From contig CM062292.1 of NCBI GenBank assembly GCA_031216915.1, positions 77,069,607-77,133,606 of the forward strand: 64,000 nt of DNA, given 5' to 3'. Source of the DNA: Pictodentalium vernedei. Taxonomy: Eukaryota; Mollusca; Scaphopoda; Dentaliida; Dentaliidae. The notes below the pieces were generated by a model. It was not told the DNA's origin. It searched no databases and saw only the letters and a list, made by a program, of their open reading frames with translations. Shown here piece by piece: positions 21,442-31,711 of this stretch. Position numbers and translations under genes: made by a program. Numbering within the stretch: position 1 is the stretch's first letter; each line of letters starts with the position of its first letter.

Positions 21442-21814
21442 TGGGGTACGGTGGCTCAGTGGTGGACTGTTGGATTTCTGTGTCAGAGGTCCCGAGTTCG
21501 ATCCCCGTCCGGGACGACCCGCGTTGTGTCCTTGCGCAAGGCACTTTATCCCGGTTGCCTACCTGGGGGCGCGTTGACGCCGTGTACTAAGGCGAACTGC
21601 ACGTCGATGGTGCACATGTCTTCAACCGCTGTAACCCTATTTGAGCCGAGCTTGAACAGAGTCAGAATGTTGAGGAGCTGACAGTTGCTCGTCGATGCTC
21701 GGTGGTTCTCTCCGCGTACTGCGGCTTCCTCCACCCGTAAAACTGCCACAGTCACGATTAGCCATTGTGCATGAGTATGTGACCTTAAACACCAATAACT
21801 AATAATAAATAATG
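21442..21814 (+). mobile_element. tRNA-derived SINE, full length
   Basis: A box GGTGGCTCAGTGG, B-box-like GAGTTCGATCCCC, central GTGTCCTTGCGCAAGGCACTTTATCCC, 3' end ACCTTAAACACCAATAACTAATAATAAA. CTTCTCGG is duplicated at 21434-21441 and 21815-21822. It is the same subfamily as 7435-7800. The 112-aa forward and 96-aa reverse frames are SINE translations. Confidence 0.9.
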
Positions 21815-21922
21815 CTTCTCGGTATTCACAAGACATAATTTGGGTGCCAAAATTTTAGCCGATTGAGGACAATTAATGCTAAATGAAAATTTTTAGAGTA
21901 ATTGGCTAAATTGGCAACCGAT

Positions 21923-22245
21923 TCAGTATTAATACTGAATCATGGTAAAATACCTAATTTGTCAAAAAACCTTCGAGTACACCATTTTCAAGATCTTTGG
22001 CACATGTCGAACACCTGTGGTCGAGATAACAGAAATTACGATCAAGGGGAGATAATGGCAAACATACATGTATGTTATGGGTGACTACCTCCCTTGATGG
22101 TCTTTGAAGTCCTGCTCAAAACGTCCCTTTGAACGATTTTCACATCTGCCAAATTCTTTTAATTCTAACTTGCAGTACAGTGATCACAAAAACTGGTCGC
22201 GCTCTTCATCGGGGCGTGATCTGGTCGCGACACACTTATTAAACT
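21923..22245. other. No feature recognised
   Basis: Contains a variant of the GTGCCGAGTACCTGTGGTCGAGATAA phrase (about 22003-22029). No gene evidence. Confidence 0.45.
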
Positions 22246-22875
22246 AGTGTTCAACCGATGATCGGAATCGGCCACCCCAATCGGCCGATTGTGGGCAATC
22301 GGATCACAACGGCAACGGCTGTTGGAACATCGGTTCAACCGATTGTTGCCATTAATGCCAATCATTTTGTGATGATTTATAAACCGCATTTTATTAACTT
22401 CTGCAATTGTTCAATTGTTGATGTAAAATGATGTCAATGATACCATTCAAAAAAGTTGAGAAACAACCACAATGTGTATTCTTAATCTCTCTAGACGCCC
22501 CTTTACGGGATATACAAGTTAAACGACATGTAAAGCTCACACTATAGCGTACTTGCGGCAATCGCCAGTTCATACCGGAAAAGTGAAGGTTGCATTCCAT
22601 TGACTCAGGTCACAGTAAAATTACCTGTCGCACGCACTTGGGCGGTAAACGTGGCTCCACGTTTACCGCCCAAGTGCGTGAGACTGGTAATTTTACTGCG
22701 ACCCCAGTCAACGAAGTTTTAACACTGAAAAATGTTCAGTTTGATGTTGTTCTTCGAGCCTCGACTTGTCCTGTAGTGCACGTTATTACAATCGGAATCG
22801 GCATCAGAACCGGCCGATTGTGAGCTCAAATAATCGGTAATCGGTCAGCGACCATTTTTGGTAATCGGGTGAAGA
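22246..22875 (+). mobile_element. hAT-like element TAGTGTTCAACCGAT...ATCGGGTGAAGACTA, fuller copy
   Basis: The inverted tips are TAGTGTTCAACCGATGATCGG and GGTAATCGGGTGAAGACTA. Subterminal ATCGGAATCGGC motifs occur at both ends. The centre (about 22610-22700) folds on GTAAACGTGGCTCCACGTTTACCGCCCAAGTGCG. A shorter copy lies at 18437-18920. The exact target duplication is unclear. Confidence 0.72.
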
Positions 22876-23084
22876 CTAAACTATACTAAACTCATGGGTT
22901 GATATCAATAAAATGACCTGTTGGAAAATCAAGAGCGAATCAAGAAAAGCAAACGATAATGGCAGCCGACAATCAGTGTTCTCACATTTCTTTGTCGACG
23001 GGTGAGAATGTATAGTGCTGTGGGGAGGAAAGCGGAGGAGAATCGCGACCAGTCGTGATCCGGTCACAAATCTACTGTATTATT

Positions 23085-23306
23085 TATCGGTGTTTATGGT
23101 CACATATTTCTGCACAATGGCTAATCGTGACCGCAACATGATATAAAGTCTGGTCCAGCTAATCCCATTTAAACCCATGTTGCCGCTTCCTCCTCCCGTA
23201 AAACTGTCGTGGTCATGATTAGCCATTGTGCAGAAATATGTGACCTTAAACACCAATACAAAAATAAATAAATGATACCCATGTTGCCCATTTAGATGAT
23301 TTCCAC
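23085..23306 (-). mobile_element. SINE-related repeat, left part, with a truncated SINE inserted at 23185-23276
   Basis: GTGTTTATGGTCACATATTTCTGCACAATGGCTAATCGTGACCGC up to CCCATGTTGCC matches 13508-13610. A 5'-truncated plus-strand SINE (GCTTCCTCCTCCCGTAAAAC to AAATAAATAAATGAT) interrupts it. ACCCATGTTGCC is directly repeated at 23173-23184 and 23277-23288. Confidence 0.75.
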
Positions 23307-23846
23307 TAGGGCCGTCACGATTAATCGATTGTCGATTGGTCGCGTCGAAATCGATTTGTATTTTTCGTTGCCGAAGAATCGGCAAATTTTACCCAGCTTT
23401 AGACGTTTAATAATTAAAAGAAAATTTAATGAAAAAACTATTGTTTTTAAAGGTAAAAGGTCAAGAACGTCGACGTTAAACCTCAAGAAGCCGTTAGAAG
23501 CATTTGTCTTTTAGGTGTATTCAAAGTTTTGATGTGCTGAACTTTTGAACAGTCAGTGTAATGATCAAGACCGGTCAGCAGTTGCGAACTTGCGAAGTTC
23601 GTCGCAACTGACGACCGGTCTTGATTATTACACTGACGGGTCAAAAGTTCAGAACATCAAAGCTTTGAATGTACCTAAAAGAGGATCGTCTTCGTTGTTT
23701 ACTTGAGGTAAGTCAGCTGACTTGAACTTTATTTTAACGACTTCAAAGAGAAGGGGGGGGGGGTCATCTAGGTACGATTAATCGATTATTATCTGGTATT
23801 TGCGAAGATTAATCGATTCCTAAATTAAAATATCGCGACAGCCATA
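23307..23846 (+). mobile_element. hAT-type non-autonomous element (540 bp)
   Basis: The tips are TAGGGCCGTCACGATTAATCG and CGATTCC...ATATCGCGACAGCCATA. The 8-bp duplication ATTTCCAC at 23299-23306 and 23847-23854 is perfect. The centre folds over about 130 bp (23530-23665) around CAAGACCGGTC/GACCGGTCTTG. GATTAATCGATT motifs crowd both ends. The homologous unoccupied site is present at about 13594-13647. Confidence 0.92.
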
Positions 23847-23854
23847 ATTTCCAC

Positions 23855-24262
23855 CCTGGGCATTGGCTACCGGAGCCCTGGGTCCACTGTGTGCTTTTGT
23901 AATCACAACAAGGCGAGGACCACCAGACATTGATCTGGATTATATAACTAAGCCGTAATGAAAGGGGAAACCAAATTTTGGCCAAATATTTTCGACCAAT
24001 GAAAAGATCGTATACATGTAGTGGCATTGATACATTTGTGAACTCGTGTGTCCCCAAGCTCCCAGGTCACTAGACAGAGTATGTAATGAATTTGACACTG
24101 TTATGGGCTGTTTGTTCACCAATTGTTCGTGGAGTTTTCGTGATTACTACCGTTGAAGTAGTGTGATGTTCCTCTCCCACAAAATATTCAGATAACCTTT
24201 CGGGTTTCAGTTATAGATATTCCAATAAAATGTATTTAATTCATCTTCAAAGCATCACGATA
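23855..24262. other. No gene recognised
   Basis: The first about 30 bp continue the repeat split by the hAT element. The remainder has only short frames. Confidence 0.5.
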
Positions 24263-24266
24263 TTAA

Positions 24267-24502
24267 CCCTTTACCCAATCTAACGGCCCAAACCGGCCAG
24301 CTTTATTCACAAAAATTGCAAATTAATTTTCATTATTTTTTTCATTTTTTGTCTCCAAAACATAGGTTATGACCCCTCTTTGGAACGAGCTCGTTCCATT
24401 GAGGGGTTATAACCTATGTTTTGGAGACAAAAAATGAAAAAAATTAGTTATTCAAGAATTTTGTTTGCAAGTGTCGTCTGCTTTTCATGTTAGGTAAAGA
24501 GG
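24267..24502 (+). mobile_element. piggyBac-like fold-back MITE, arm type A
   Basis: TTAA lies at 24263-24266 and 24503-24506. The tips are CCCTTTACCCAATC and the inverse of CCTCTTTACCTAACATG. The centre is a long palindrome, GTCTCCAAAACATAGGTTATGACC...GGTTATAACCTATGTTTTGGAGAC, meeting at GGAACGAGCTCGTTCC. The outer left side (AACGGCCCAAACCGGCCAGC) differs from the outer right side (TGTCGTCTGCTTTTCATG), giving it an orientation. TTAA plus CCCTTT fits piggyBac. There is no coding sequence. Confidence 0.88.
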
Positions 24503-24506
24503 TTAA

Positions 24507-24829
24507 CACAATTAGTGGAACTGCGCTGGGTAATCACACAATTACAGTTGTGGTGAGTTTTCATTCTTAATATCTAAATGACGAACTGCCATCAAAGATT
24601 ATGTCAAATAAAGTTTCGCTTGGTTTGTCCCCTGACACTATGGTCTTACTTTCTATCGATAATTTAGGCTCTGCAAGCCTTCCCATCACAAGTCAATGGC
24701 CTAAACCTTTGAGAAAGTCTACATCCGACTATTATATATACCTCAGGTTATGTTGAACAATGACAAGCCATTCATCTAACAGTAACTAGTGGTTTCTGAG
24801 TCCAGTGGAATAACAAGCTTCTCGGAAGA
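24507..24829. other. No feature recognised
   Basis: No coding or repeat signal that I can support. Confidence 0.45.
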
Positions 24830-24841
24830 AATCTGTTTAAT

Positions 24842-24843
24842 AT

Positions 24844-24890
<47 letters not shown>

Positions 24891-25468
24891 TTGGGATTTA
24901 ACGACACTATCGACAGCCCGGGTCACCTCGTGTCGGACAGTTTTACAGGCGGAGAAAGCCGGAGTACCCAGAGAGAACCACCGAGCAACTGTCAGACTCC
25001 CCAACGTACTAACTCCACACAAGCAGGTTTCGCATTGGTTGAAGACAAGAGCACCGTCGACGTGCAGTGCGCTTTAGTACACAGCGCCCCCGTGCTCCCA
25101 CATAGGCAATCGGGATAAGTGCCTTGTCCAAGGACGCAACACAGGTACCCCTATTGGGGATCGAATCGTGAACCTTTCGGTTTAACCCTTTACCCAACGT
25201 AACGGCCAAAACCGTCCAGCGCTATTCTCAAAAATCGCCATTTAATTTTCATTATATTTTCATTTTTTGTCTCAAAAACTTGGGTTATGACCCCTCATTG
25301 GAACGAGCTTGTCGAGCTCGTTCCAATGAGGGGTCATAACCTATGTTTTTGAGACAAAAAATGAAAAAAATTAGTTATTCAAGAAATTTTTTGCAAGTGT
25401 CGTCTGCTTTTCATGTTAGGTAAAGGGTTAAAGTCAAATTCTGTAACCACTGAGCCACCGTGCTCCCG
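24842..25468 (-). mobile_element. tRNA-derived SINE (reverse), interrupted by a MITE
   Basis: The (TTTA)n tail at 24842-24893 is followed by the reversed 3' region (CGTGTCGGACAGTTTTACAGGCGG), the body and a tRNA-like head. The head is split: GGGATCGAATCGTGAACC before, and CTGTAACCACTGAGCCACCGTGC after, the MITE at 25186-25427. Flanks AATCTGTTTAAT (24830-24841) and AATCTATTTAAT (25469-25480) are a 12-bp duplication with one mismatch. The 3' end resembles the SINE at 50667 rather than the commoner type. Confidence 0.88.
25186..25427 (+). mobile_element. piggyBac-like fold-back MITE, arm type A, inside a SINE
   Basis: TTAA lies at 25182-25185 and 25428-25431. The tips are CCCTTTACCCAACG and CATGTTAGGTAAAGGG. 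The central palindrome is TTATGACCCCTCATTGGAACGAG...CTCGTTCCAATGAGGGGTCATAA. It splits the SINE head, so it is younger than that SINE. Confidence 0.92.
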
Positions 25469-25708
25469 AATCTATTTAATAACCTCACCACCAGCAGAAA
25501 GTCTGTGTTGATGACAGTCTTTTTTCAATCGCATCCTAATTACTGCAACGCTGTGCCAAAAATGGATTGCCATTAAAATACCGACGGAATAGGTTTCGAA
25601 CCAGACAAAAACTTACAAATGACTTGAACTGATGTGAAAAGTAAGGTTTCGTCTGTTTCCCTGATATCTTTCTGTTGCTGCTTATGTTTTATACCGATAA
25701 CCTCTATA
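25432..25708. other. SINE remainder, then flank of the LTR fossil
   Basis: After the SINE ends at 25468 there are about 230 bp without gene evidence before the left long terminal repeat. Confidence 0.5.
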
Positions 25709-27174
25709 TGTTGTAGAATTGTTATATAATCTCTCTCGCTTGATGTCATCAGAGACAGTCTGCGAACCAGGAAAGCCTTGCATGACTCTCCGGAACTTGT
25801 TCCAGCTGTGAAGACGAATTCCACCACTCTGAGGCCTCATGTGACCGGGAATAGCCTATTGCCAGTATTGGAATAAAGAAGAATTAAAGAAGAAGACATT
25901 GTCTCTCTCTTGGAAAACTCTAAAACCGCGAGGTTGACAATTCCCAACTAGAAGTTTAAATTAGTGTTTTCGCCAGGAAAAATTGGTAAGATCTTTGATA
26001 TATTTACCGCAATGTGTTTCTTAAAGTAGAAATACCCCAAAGCCAAATGTACTTTATAGACGTCGCCGACAGGAAGTGGAAAATTAAAATTATTTGTATA
26101 TATGTTCTGTGGCCGTGGATTAATTTCTACGGATACGGATATGATTGACTTTAAATGAAAGCACCAAAGTGGTTGGAGAAGTGGTCCCCATTCCAATTAC
26201 CATGACCGTGGGATCAGGCCAGAAAATATAACGACGACATATACTGGTAGAGGAGACTATCGGGACATTGGAGGTGATGGTAATCCCTTGGGTTCTCCGG
26301 GCAGGCCACCGAGGGAGTGCAAACTGGGTATGGGAATCCTGGAATGATAGACCCCAACAGAGGTAGGGCCCGAGTGGCGACCCCTAAAGTCTGTGAAAGG
26401 CTTCATCAATCGAAAACACCGGGCTGGGAAATTCCTGGTTCAGTGGATGCGTACCAGCAGGGTGCCCCCAATCCCTGTATAGTGTCAGACTTTAAGCTCA
26501 GTGGGAATGCAGTATGCAATGGGGAACATCCCTACTGCCCGATGACAGGGTCACCCAGGTACATGGATATCATAGGAGCACAAGCTACTCCAAGTTGAAC
26601 TCTCCGGTCCAGACTGCAGGTGAAAGTGATAGTGCTTTTTGTGAGAGGGTACGGACGTGGACGGAAGCATGTGCCTCAGACGTAAACACAAGACCAGTAG
26701 GACTAAATTTAAATGAAGCGCTGAATGCAGCCCAGGGGTCACGAGTAGTGTCGAATGGGTCAGGAATCGCTGGAGTAGCGAACATCCAAAATCAGGAGTG
26801 GGGCTCTGGTGGATCAGCGCTCCACCACCAATCAGGATGCCATAAACAAAATCAGGTGGCACCAATACAGTAAGTAAGTATTTCTTTATTTATGTGACAT
26901 TTTAAATCAAGATCAATTCCCTACAGATCGCATCCGGCCAATTTGGCCTATATGTCACGGGCTTGTCAGGATTACAGCCCGATACAACTAAACCGCCATA
27001 TACGGACAAAAGAACAACCGAACCCAACGCGAGGTACGCGAGCTGAGTCCTTTCCTTAGCGACTCGGATGAGGAGGAAGACCCTCCCCAAATCAGAATGT
27101 CGAAACATATGGGACGGGGTTGACCACCCAAAAGAGATAGATGTGGTTATGGGAATAAAACTGATTTAAACAAC

Positions 27175-27567
27175 GTGGAGGAGGACCGTAATCGATCTCA
27201 TTCACCCAACATCATGGACTTTTATACTGAGATAAAGAGTTTGAAAGCAGAGTCTTTTGCTATGAAAACACAAATTGAGAAGGAACAAAAACAAGTGATT
27301 GGGAACCAAGATGGATTAACCAAACTCACCACCATGGTGGGAAATATTTTAAATAGACTGGATAATCCAAAGGAGTCTTTGCACAGGGGGTGGGTGACCA
27401 GACTCAGGAACAACCTAGTTCCAGAACACCCTCTCCTAGTAGGGCCCAGTGCTAAACCTGCTCAGGTATTGGGCCCCCTCAGGGCAACAGTCCGTCAAGA
27501 ATTTCCCCAAATCGGGCAATTGGAAACCTCTCATACCACAATGGCGTCAAGGATTCGGATAGTGTGA
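27175..27567 (+). pseudogene. Gag-like region of the LTR fossil
   Basis: The translated stretch is hydrophilic and lysine/glutamate-rich, with a predicted coiled-coil segment in its first half (spacing of leucine, isoleucine and methionine around FYTEIKSL and LTTMVGNIL). A proline-rich tail follows. It lies just upstream of the protease region in the usual gag-pol order. Assignment to gag rests on position and character, not on a recognised domain. Confidence 0.45.
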
Positions 27568-28568
27568 TCACTATTCGACAATGTAAACCGTCATTCTCTG
27601 TCCGGATCTCTCTCCAGACAGAGTCCGTTGAAACAATCGCAACTGTGGATTCGGGTGCCATGGTCACGGTTATGTCGGATAAATTGCTTGGAAAACTGAT
27701 ACCGACACCACTCATAATTAGGAAAGTAGTGCTCCAAACTGCAAAAAGGGGCAATAAATTCCAAGGTTACTGTGTGGGCCCGCTGAAAATTAAAATAGGT
27801 GACAGAATTTTTAATGAATGCCTATACGTGGCGCCAATGCATGCTGTCTTACTAGGGTGTGATTTCCTGATTAAACACGATGGAAGAGCCTACTTCAGGG
27901 AGGAAGTTCTCTCCTTGGGGGATTGGGTTGTTCCTAAAGTATCTAATGAATGTCAGGAACTGAGTGAAACCCAGCTCCGAATGATACACGAAAAAGAGTG
28001 TCTGACAACATTGGGCCAAGGGAACCCACAGGGTCTTGGAACTAATTCCGAGACCAAACAAACTGAAGTACAGGGAATATCCCTGTCGCCTCCTAGGGTT
28101 GCCCAGGTGACGGTGTGTAAAGACGCTGTGAGTCCAGCAAGCTCTGTCACACCGCTAAAATGTGAAAAGGGGCCATTGATAACCGACTTTGTAATTGAAC
28201 CAGCAAAAACAGAACCAATGTTAGGGTGCCAATCGGTACATGCCAAACAGACGCAACCTGTTGAACGTGTTCTCAAGGTAAACCATCGCAGTCGAGCATT
28301 GCACAACTCCCACATCATTGCAGAAGCCAATGGAACTGGTGCTGCTCTGGGTACAAAGTCAGGCCAACGTATTGGTAAGGCAGACTGGGAGGAAACATTT
28401 GCTCAGGTGGCCGAAGAGTTTTCGCAAATCCTGATCGATGACACAGAATCCCATGGCTTTAAACATATGAAAAAATGTCCCACAAAAGAGCAGCGTAATG
28501 TCAAAACTAAACCAGGAAACCTAGGAATACCCTGGGATCCAGGTGCCATAACACCCTACCAATCATAA
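27564..28568 (+). pseudogene. Retropepsin-like protease region of the LTR fossil
   Basis: The reading shows the aspartic protease signature TVDSGAMVTV near its start and the later VLLGCDFLIKHDG motif about 75 residues on. This is the standard pairing in Ty3/gypsy retropepsins (catalytic Asp-Ser-Gly, then the hydrophobic ILG-type motif). The remainder is linker-like sequence without a recognised domain. It belongs to the fossil element and is not a host gene. Confidence 0.72.
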
Positions 28569-28717
28569 GCAGACAGGAATAGTACTGAAAAACAGACAGA
28601 TACGAATTCATGTGTTGAACCAGAGTTGTCTGGGCAACCATGGGACCCAGGTGGGGTCACAACTGAAGCTGACAACATAAGATCAGGGTACGAGGTAGGT
28701 CAACTCAGACCCGGAGT

Positions 28718-29160
28718 CAGGGATGTGGCTAGAGGGTTTCAGCTAGGGGGGGGGGGGGGTTGTGCCACCGGTGTAAATTCCAACTGTGAGTGGTTTTGAT
28801 AGGTGGTTGCACTGCAGCGCTGGGTGATATCTTATATGAACCCTTCTGAAAATTTTCACTAGTCCTGAAACGGAAAAAAGCATCATTTATAATGTGTCTG
28901 GGTCAGAATATTTACCGGATTGATCATCATTGATGTCAGAGTTGAAATTTTGAGGCCATGTCAATTTTAGAGTAGGAAATTTGAAACTCAAGTATCCAGT
29001 TGGAAATAAAAGATCAAAATTTCACATCATTAGTTGGAATTTTAATATTTTTCATGAACAATGTTAATTTATTGAATTTCCAACTATTTGCTTTTTGACC
29101 TCGGAATTTCCAACTATTGGACTCCCCCCCCCCCCCACCACCCCTGTCGCCACACCCCTG
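28718..29160 (+). mobile_element. hAT-like element inserted in the LTR fossil, CAGGGACGTGGC-tipped
   Basis: The tips are CAGGGATGTGGC and GTCGCCACACCCCTG. The flanks are CCCGGAGT (28710-28717) and CCTGGAGT (29161-29168), an 8-bp duplication with one mismatch. G and C runs (28747-28759, 29124-29136) lie just inside the ends. The interior differs from the other members of the tip family, so it is probably a sub-family. Confidence 0.85.
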
Positions 29161-30426
29161 CCTGGAGTCTTAGGAATACCCTGGGACCCTAGAGAATGTT
29201 GGACAGAATATTCACAGGATATGGGGTGCGTTTGCCCTGATACAGGGTGGGTTCATTCCCAACTTACAGCTCACATTCCCTACCCTACAGACCACAATCC
29301 AGACAATGGCAGATCAAAGTGGATGTCGACGAACAGAAAGAAACTCAAAACTTGGCAGATGTGGGCAGACCAGTCAGCGCGTGAATGGGCTATGAAGAAC
29401 CTTGATCCAATCCCACAGCACCGGACGGGGAAAAGTTAGGCTTCGCAAAAAGGGAATAAGAGTCGCTCAGGGAAGTCCCCTGAGCAGGTTCTGACTGGTG
29501 ATATCTTCCTTGAGGACCCTGAATTCAAACATTGGGGTGAGGTCTGACATGCCGGGAAGCTCCCAGCAGAAACGTAGGCTTCTATAAATTAGGGAGCTTA
29601 GAAAAAGTAGGCTCAACAAACGAAGCCCAATCAAAGGCGTTAAATGTGGGGAGCAGATTCATGCTAGACCAGCGGCTGGGGTTTGAGAGATTCCGACCCC
29701 AAATTGACAGTGTCGGCCATCTGCAGAGAACTCATGGATGACTTCTTAGCCAAAACAACTAGGAATGCCAGCTGGTTGGCTGGGATCTTGACTTCCGCAC
29801 CCTAGAAAGGGAACAGCTTTTCGCACCATCTTCTGGGTGGTTGGTATGGAATCGGGTCAACTCGGGATTCCCTCCATACCCTTTCACCTGAAGTTGGATG
29901 GTGTGGTCGAAATTGGTTAGGACAATATTCATTGAGGACTCCTCTCATCAACCGGACATTCCCCATGATCTCGTTTAGGCATTTATCGGGATCTTTTATT
30001 GATACATGTTTAGGTCACCCCATTTGGTATATGGGATCAAAAGATCGAACTCTTAAAGTCTGAGCGCACTCTTGTTTCCTGACTCCCCGGAACTACTCCA
30101 GGTCAGTTTGGTTCCCGATTCAGTTTTCTTTGGCGTGATAACATTTGGCTTATTAAATAAAACGGGGAATAGTGTTGTAGAATTGCTCTATGATCTCTCT
30201 CGCGTGATGTCATCAGAGACAGTCGGCGAACCAGGAAAGCCTTGCAGGACTCTCCGGAACCTGTTCCAGCTGTGAAGACGAATCCACCACTCTGATGCCT
30301 CATGTGACCGGGATTACCCTATTGCCAGTATTGGAATAGAGAAGAATTAAAGAAGACATCGTTTCTCTCTTGAAAAACTCTAAAACCGCAAGGCTGACAA
30401 TTCTCAACTAGAAGTGAAAATTAGTG

Positions 30427-30530
30427 GGGTCACATGGTATAGTTTTGTTGAAATTTTTGAAAATTATTTTTTCAACTGCTAAATTTGTATATTACGTGGG
30501 CACATGCGGACGATTTCTCGGTAAATCGAA
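30427..30530 (+). mobile_element. Half of a piggyBac-like fold-back MITE, arm type B
   Basis: GGGGTCACATGGTATAGTTTTGTTGAAATTTTT then CTGCTAAATTTGTATATTACGTGGGC matches the right half of the MITEs at 35387-35627 and 40240-40473. It abuts the right terminal repeat of the LTR fossil. The other half was not found next to the left terminal repeat. Confidence 0.72.
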
Positions 30531-30843
30531 GTTATTATTCATTCTGATCTACAGTTAAAAAACTCAAGACATATTGAAAATTAAATTGTGGGTAAATAAA
30601 TAATGACGATAAACCGATATGTTTGTAATTACGCCGGTATTCAATCGATATTGGTTTGAATACCGGTATAACAGTTTATCGAAATACCGTGCAGCCCTAC
30701 CTTGTCGTACATTTCATTTCAGCAGCTTTGCGACCGAAAGTCGTGATCTGGAAATTCAGAATCTCTACCTCGCCGGTCCTCTTCCCGTGACCCCTCCCCA
30801 AATATCATGCATACATACATGTTTGGGGGGTTATTTTACTATA
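30531..30843. other. No gene; possible hAT end near 30640-30700
   Basis: GTATTCAATCGATATTGGTTTGAATACCGG is partly self-complementary. ATACCGTGCAGCCCTA near 30683-30698 looks like a common hAT tip in reverse. No matching left tip was found. Confidence 0.4.
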
Positions 30844-30848
30844 AGTTC

Positions 30849-31489
30849 CAGGGGCGGCGGAACGATTTTCAAAGTGTGTGGTGGGGGGGGGGGGGGGCGG
30901 GGCTGCATCGGGTGATGGATGGTCGTCGGTATGAAAATTTTAAATTCCAGGGTCCCAACACCCGCATTTCCATGCATCCGAGCAGATATTTTGAGATTTT
31001 TCAGGAGATGTATTTGAAAGATTTCACACTTTGAGAGCCGTTAAAAAACGTCGGTAAAGCATACAGGTGAGGTCTATTTATCAGCTTTGGTCGTATCCAA
31101 AGTTTGCTTTACCAGACGTTTACAGCAATTATACTGTCTGTGAATTATCTTGTCTGGGGTGGATTTGGTACTTGTATGTCTGTAAGATTACGATCCACTT
31201 CAGTTAACCGATTTATTAACAGTTTGTATACATTTTAGCGTTTGCTGCCACTTACTGCAAAAATGCTCCGAAATCCATCGAAACTGAACCAGTACGAGAG
31301 AAACATAGCTGGCGAAAATGTGGGGGGAAGCTCTGGATCCGCCCCTTGTTTCACCAGTCATTGGTTGTGTTAAAATATCTGCATACAAAAAAACATGGCC
31401 CGGCAAAAAAAGTGGAGGGGGCTGAAGCGCCCCCAACCACCACCCCCCCCCCCCGCCCACCCCATCCACCCCCGGTTTCGCCGCCCATG
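30849..31489 (+). mobile_element. Non-autonomous DNA transposon, CAGGGGCGGCG family, copy 2 (641 bp)
   Basis: It starts CAGGGGCGGCGGAACGATTTTC and ends GGTTTCGCCGCCCATG. AGTTC is directly duplicated at 30844-30848 and 31490-31494. G-run (30882-30897) and C-run (31443-31454) lie inside the ends, as in copy 1 at 5732-6188. They share GCATCGGGTGATGGATGG, TTTTAAATTCCAGGGTCCC and TGTATACATTTTAGCGTTTGCTGCCACTTACTGCA. The middle differs. Confidence 0.82.
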
Positions 31490-31711
31490 AGTTCCCCTAA
31501 ACAGGATCAATCAATGGCGACATGTGCAGTCTTCTGCTCATATGCACACAAAAAACTTTAGATGGTTTTGGGTTTTTTTTTTATGACAGGGGTGTTGCTA
31601 CACACAAACCCTCGGGTCCGCCTATATCCTTGTATGAAGATATGGCCACCACAACAGAATTCTTCGTTTGTGTTCAAAAATCAACCGTGAATATTTACTA
31701 ATATTACTTAC

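Larger units (their letters stand above)
19824..21917. mobile_element. Inverted arms about 2 kb apart enclosing a hAT element and a SINE
   Basis: GGGTGCCAATTTATCCAATTGTTCTAAAATTTT...TCAATCGGCTAAAATTTGGGCACC at 19824-19902 returns as its reverse complement at 21840-21917. Between them lie AT-rich DNA, a complete hAT-like element (20509-21260) and a SINE (21442-21814), both with their own target duplications. This may be one large inverted-repeat element carrying later insertions. No ends or duplication of its own could be read. Confidence 0.55.
25709..30426 (+). mobile_element. Broken LTR retrotransposon, probably Ty3/gypsy-like (fossil)
   Basis: Direct repeats at 25709-25966 and 30173-30426 (about 255 bp, starting TGTTGTAGAATTG, roughly nine in ten positions identical by eye) act as long terminal repeats. 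The exact outer edges are uncertain. The internal part holds a gag-like coiled-coil stretch and a retropepsin region. I could not recognise reverse transcriptase, RNase H or integrase, so the element is incomplete and inactive, with several breaks. A hAT-type MITE (28718-29160) inserted later. The divergence of the terminal repeats suggests an old insertion. Confidence 0.75.

Noticed and set aside
26551-26865. 104-aa minus-strand frame
   Set aside because: Antisense to the internal part of the LTR fossil; no supporting signal.
27953-28330. 125-aa minus-strand frame opposite the LTR fossil
   Set aside because: Shadow of the retropepsin-containing strand; no independent features.
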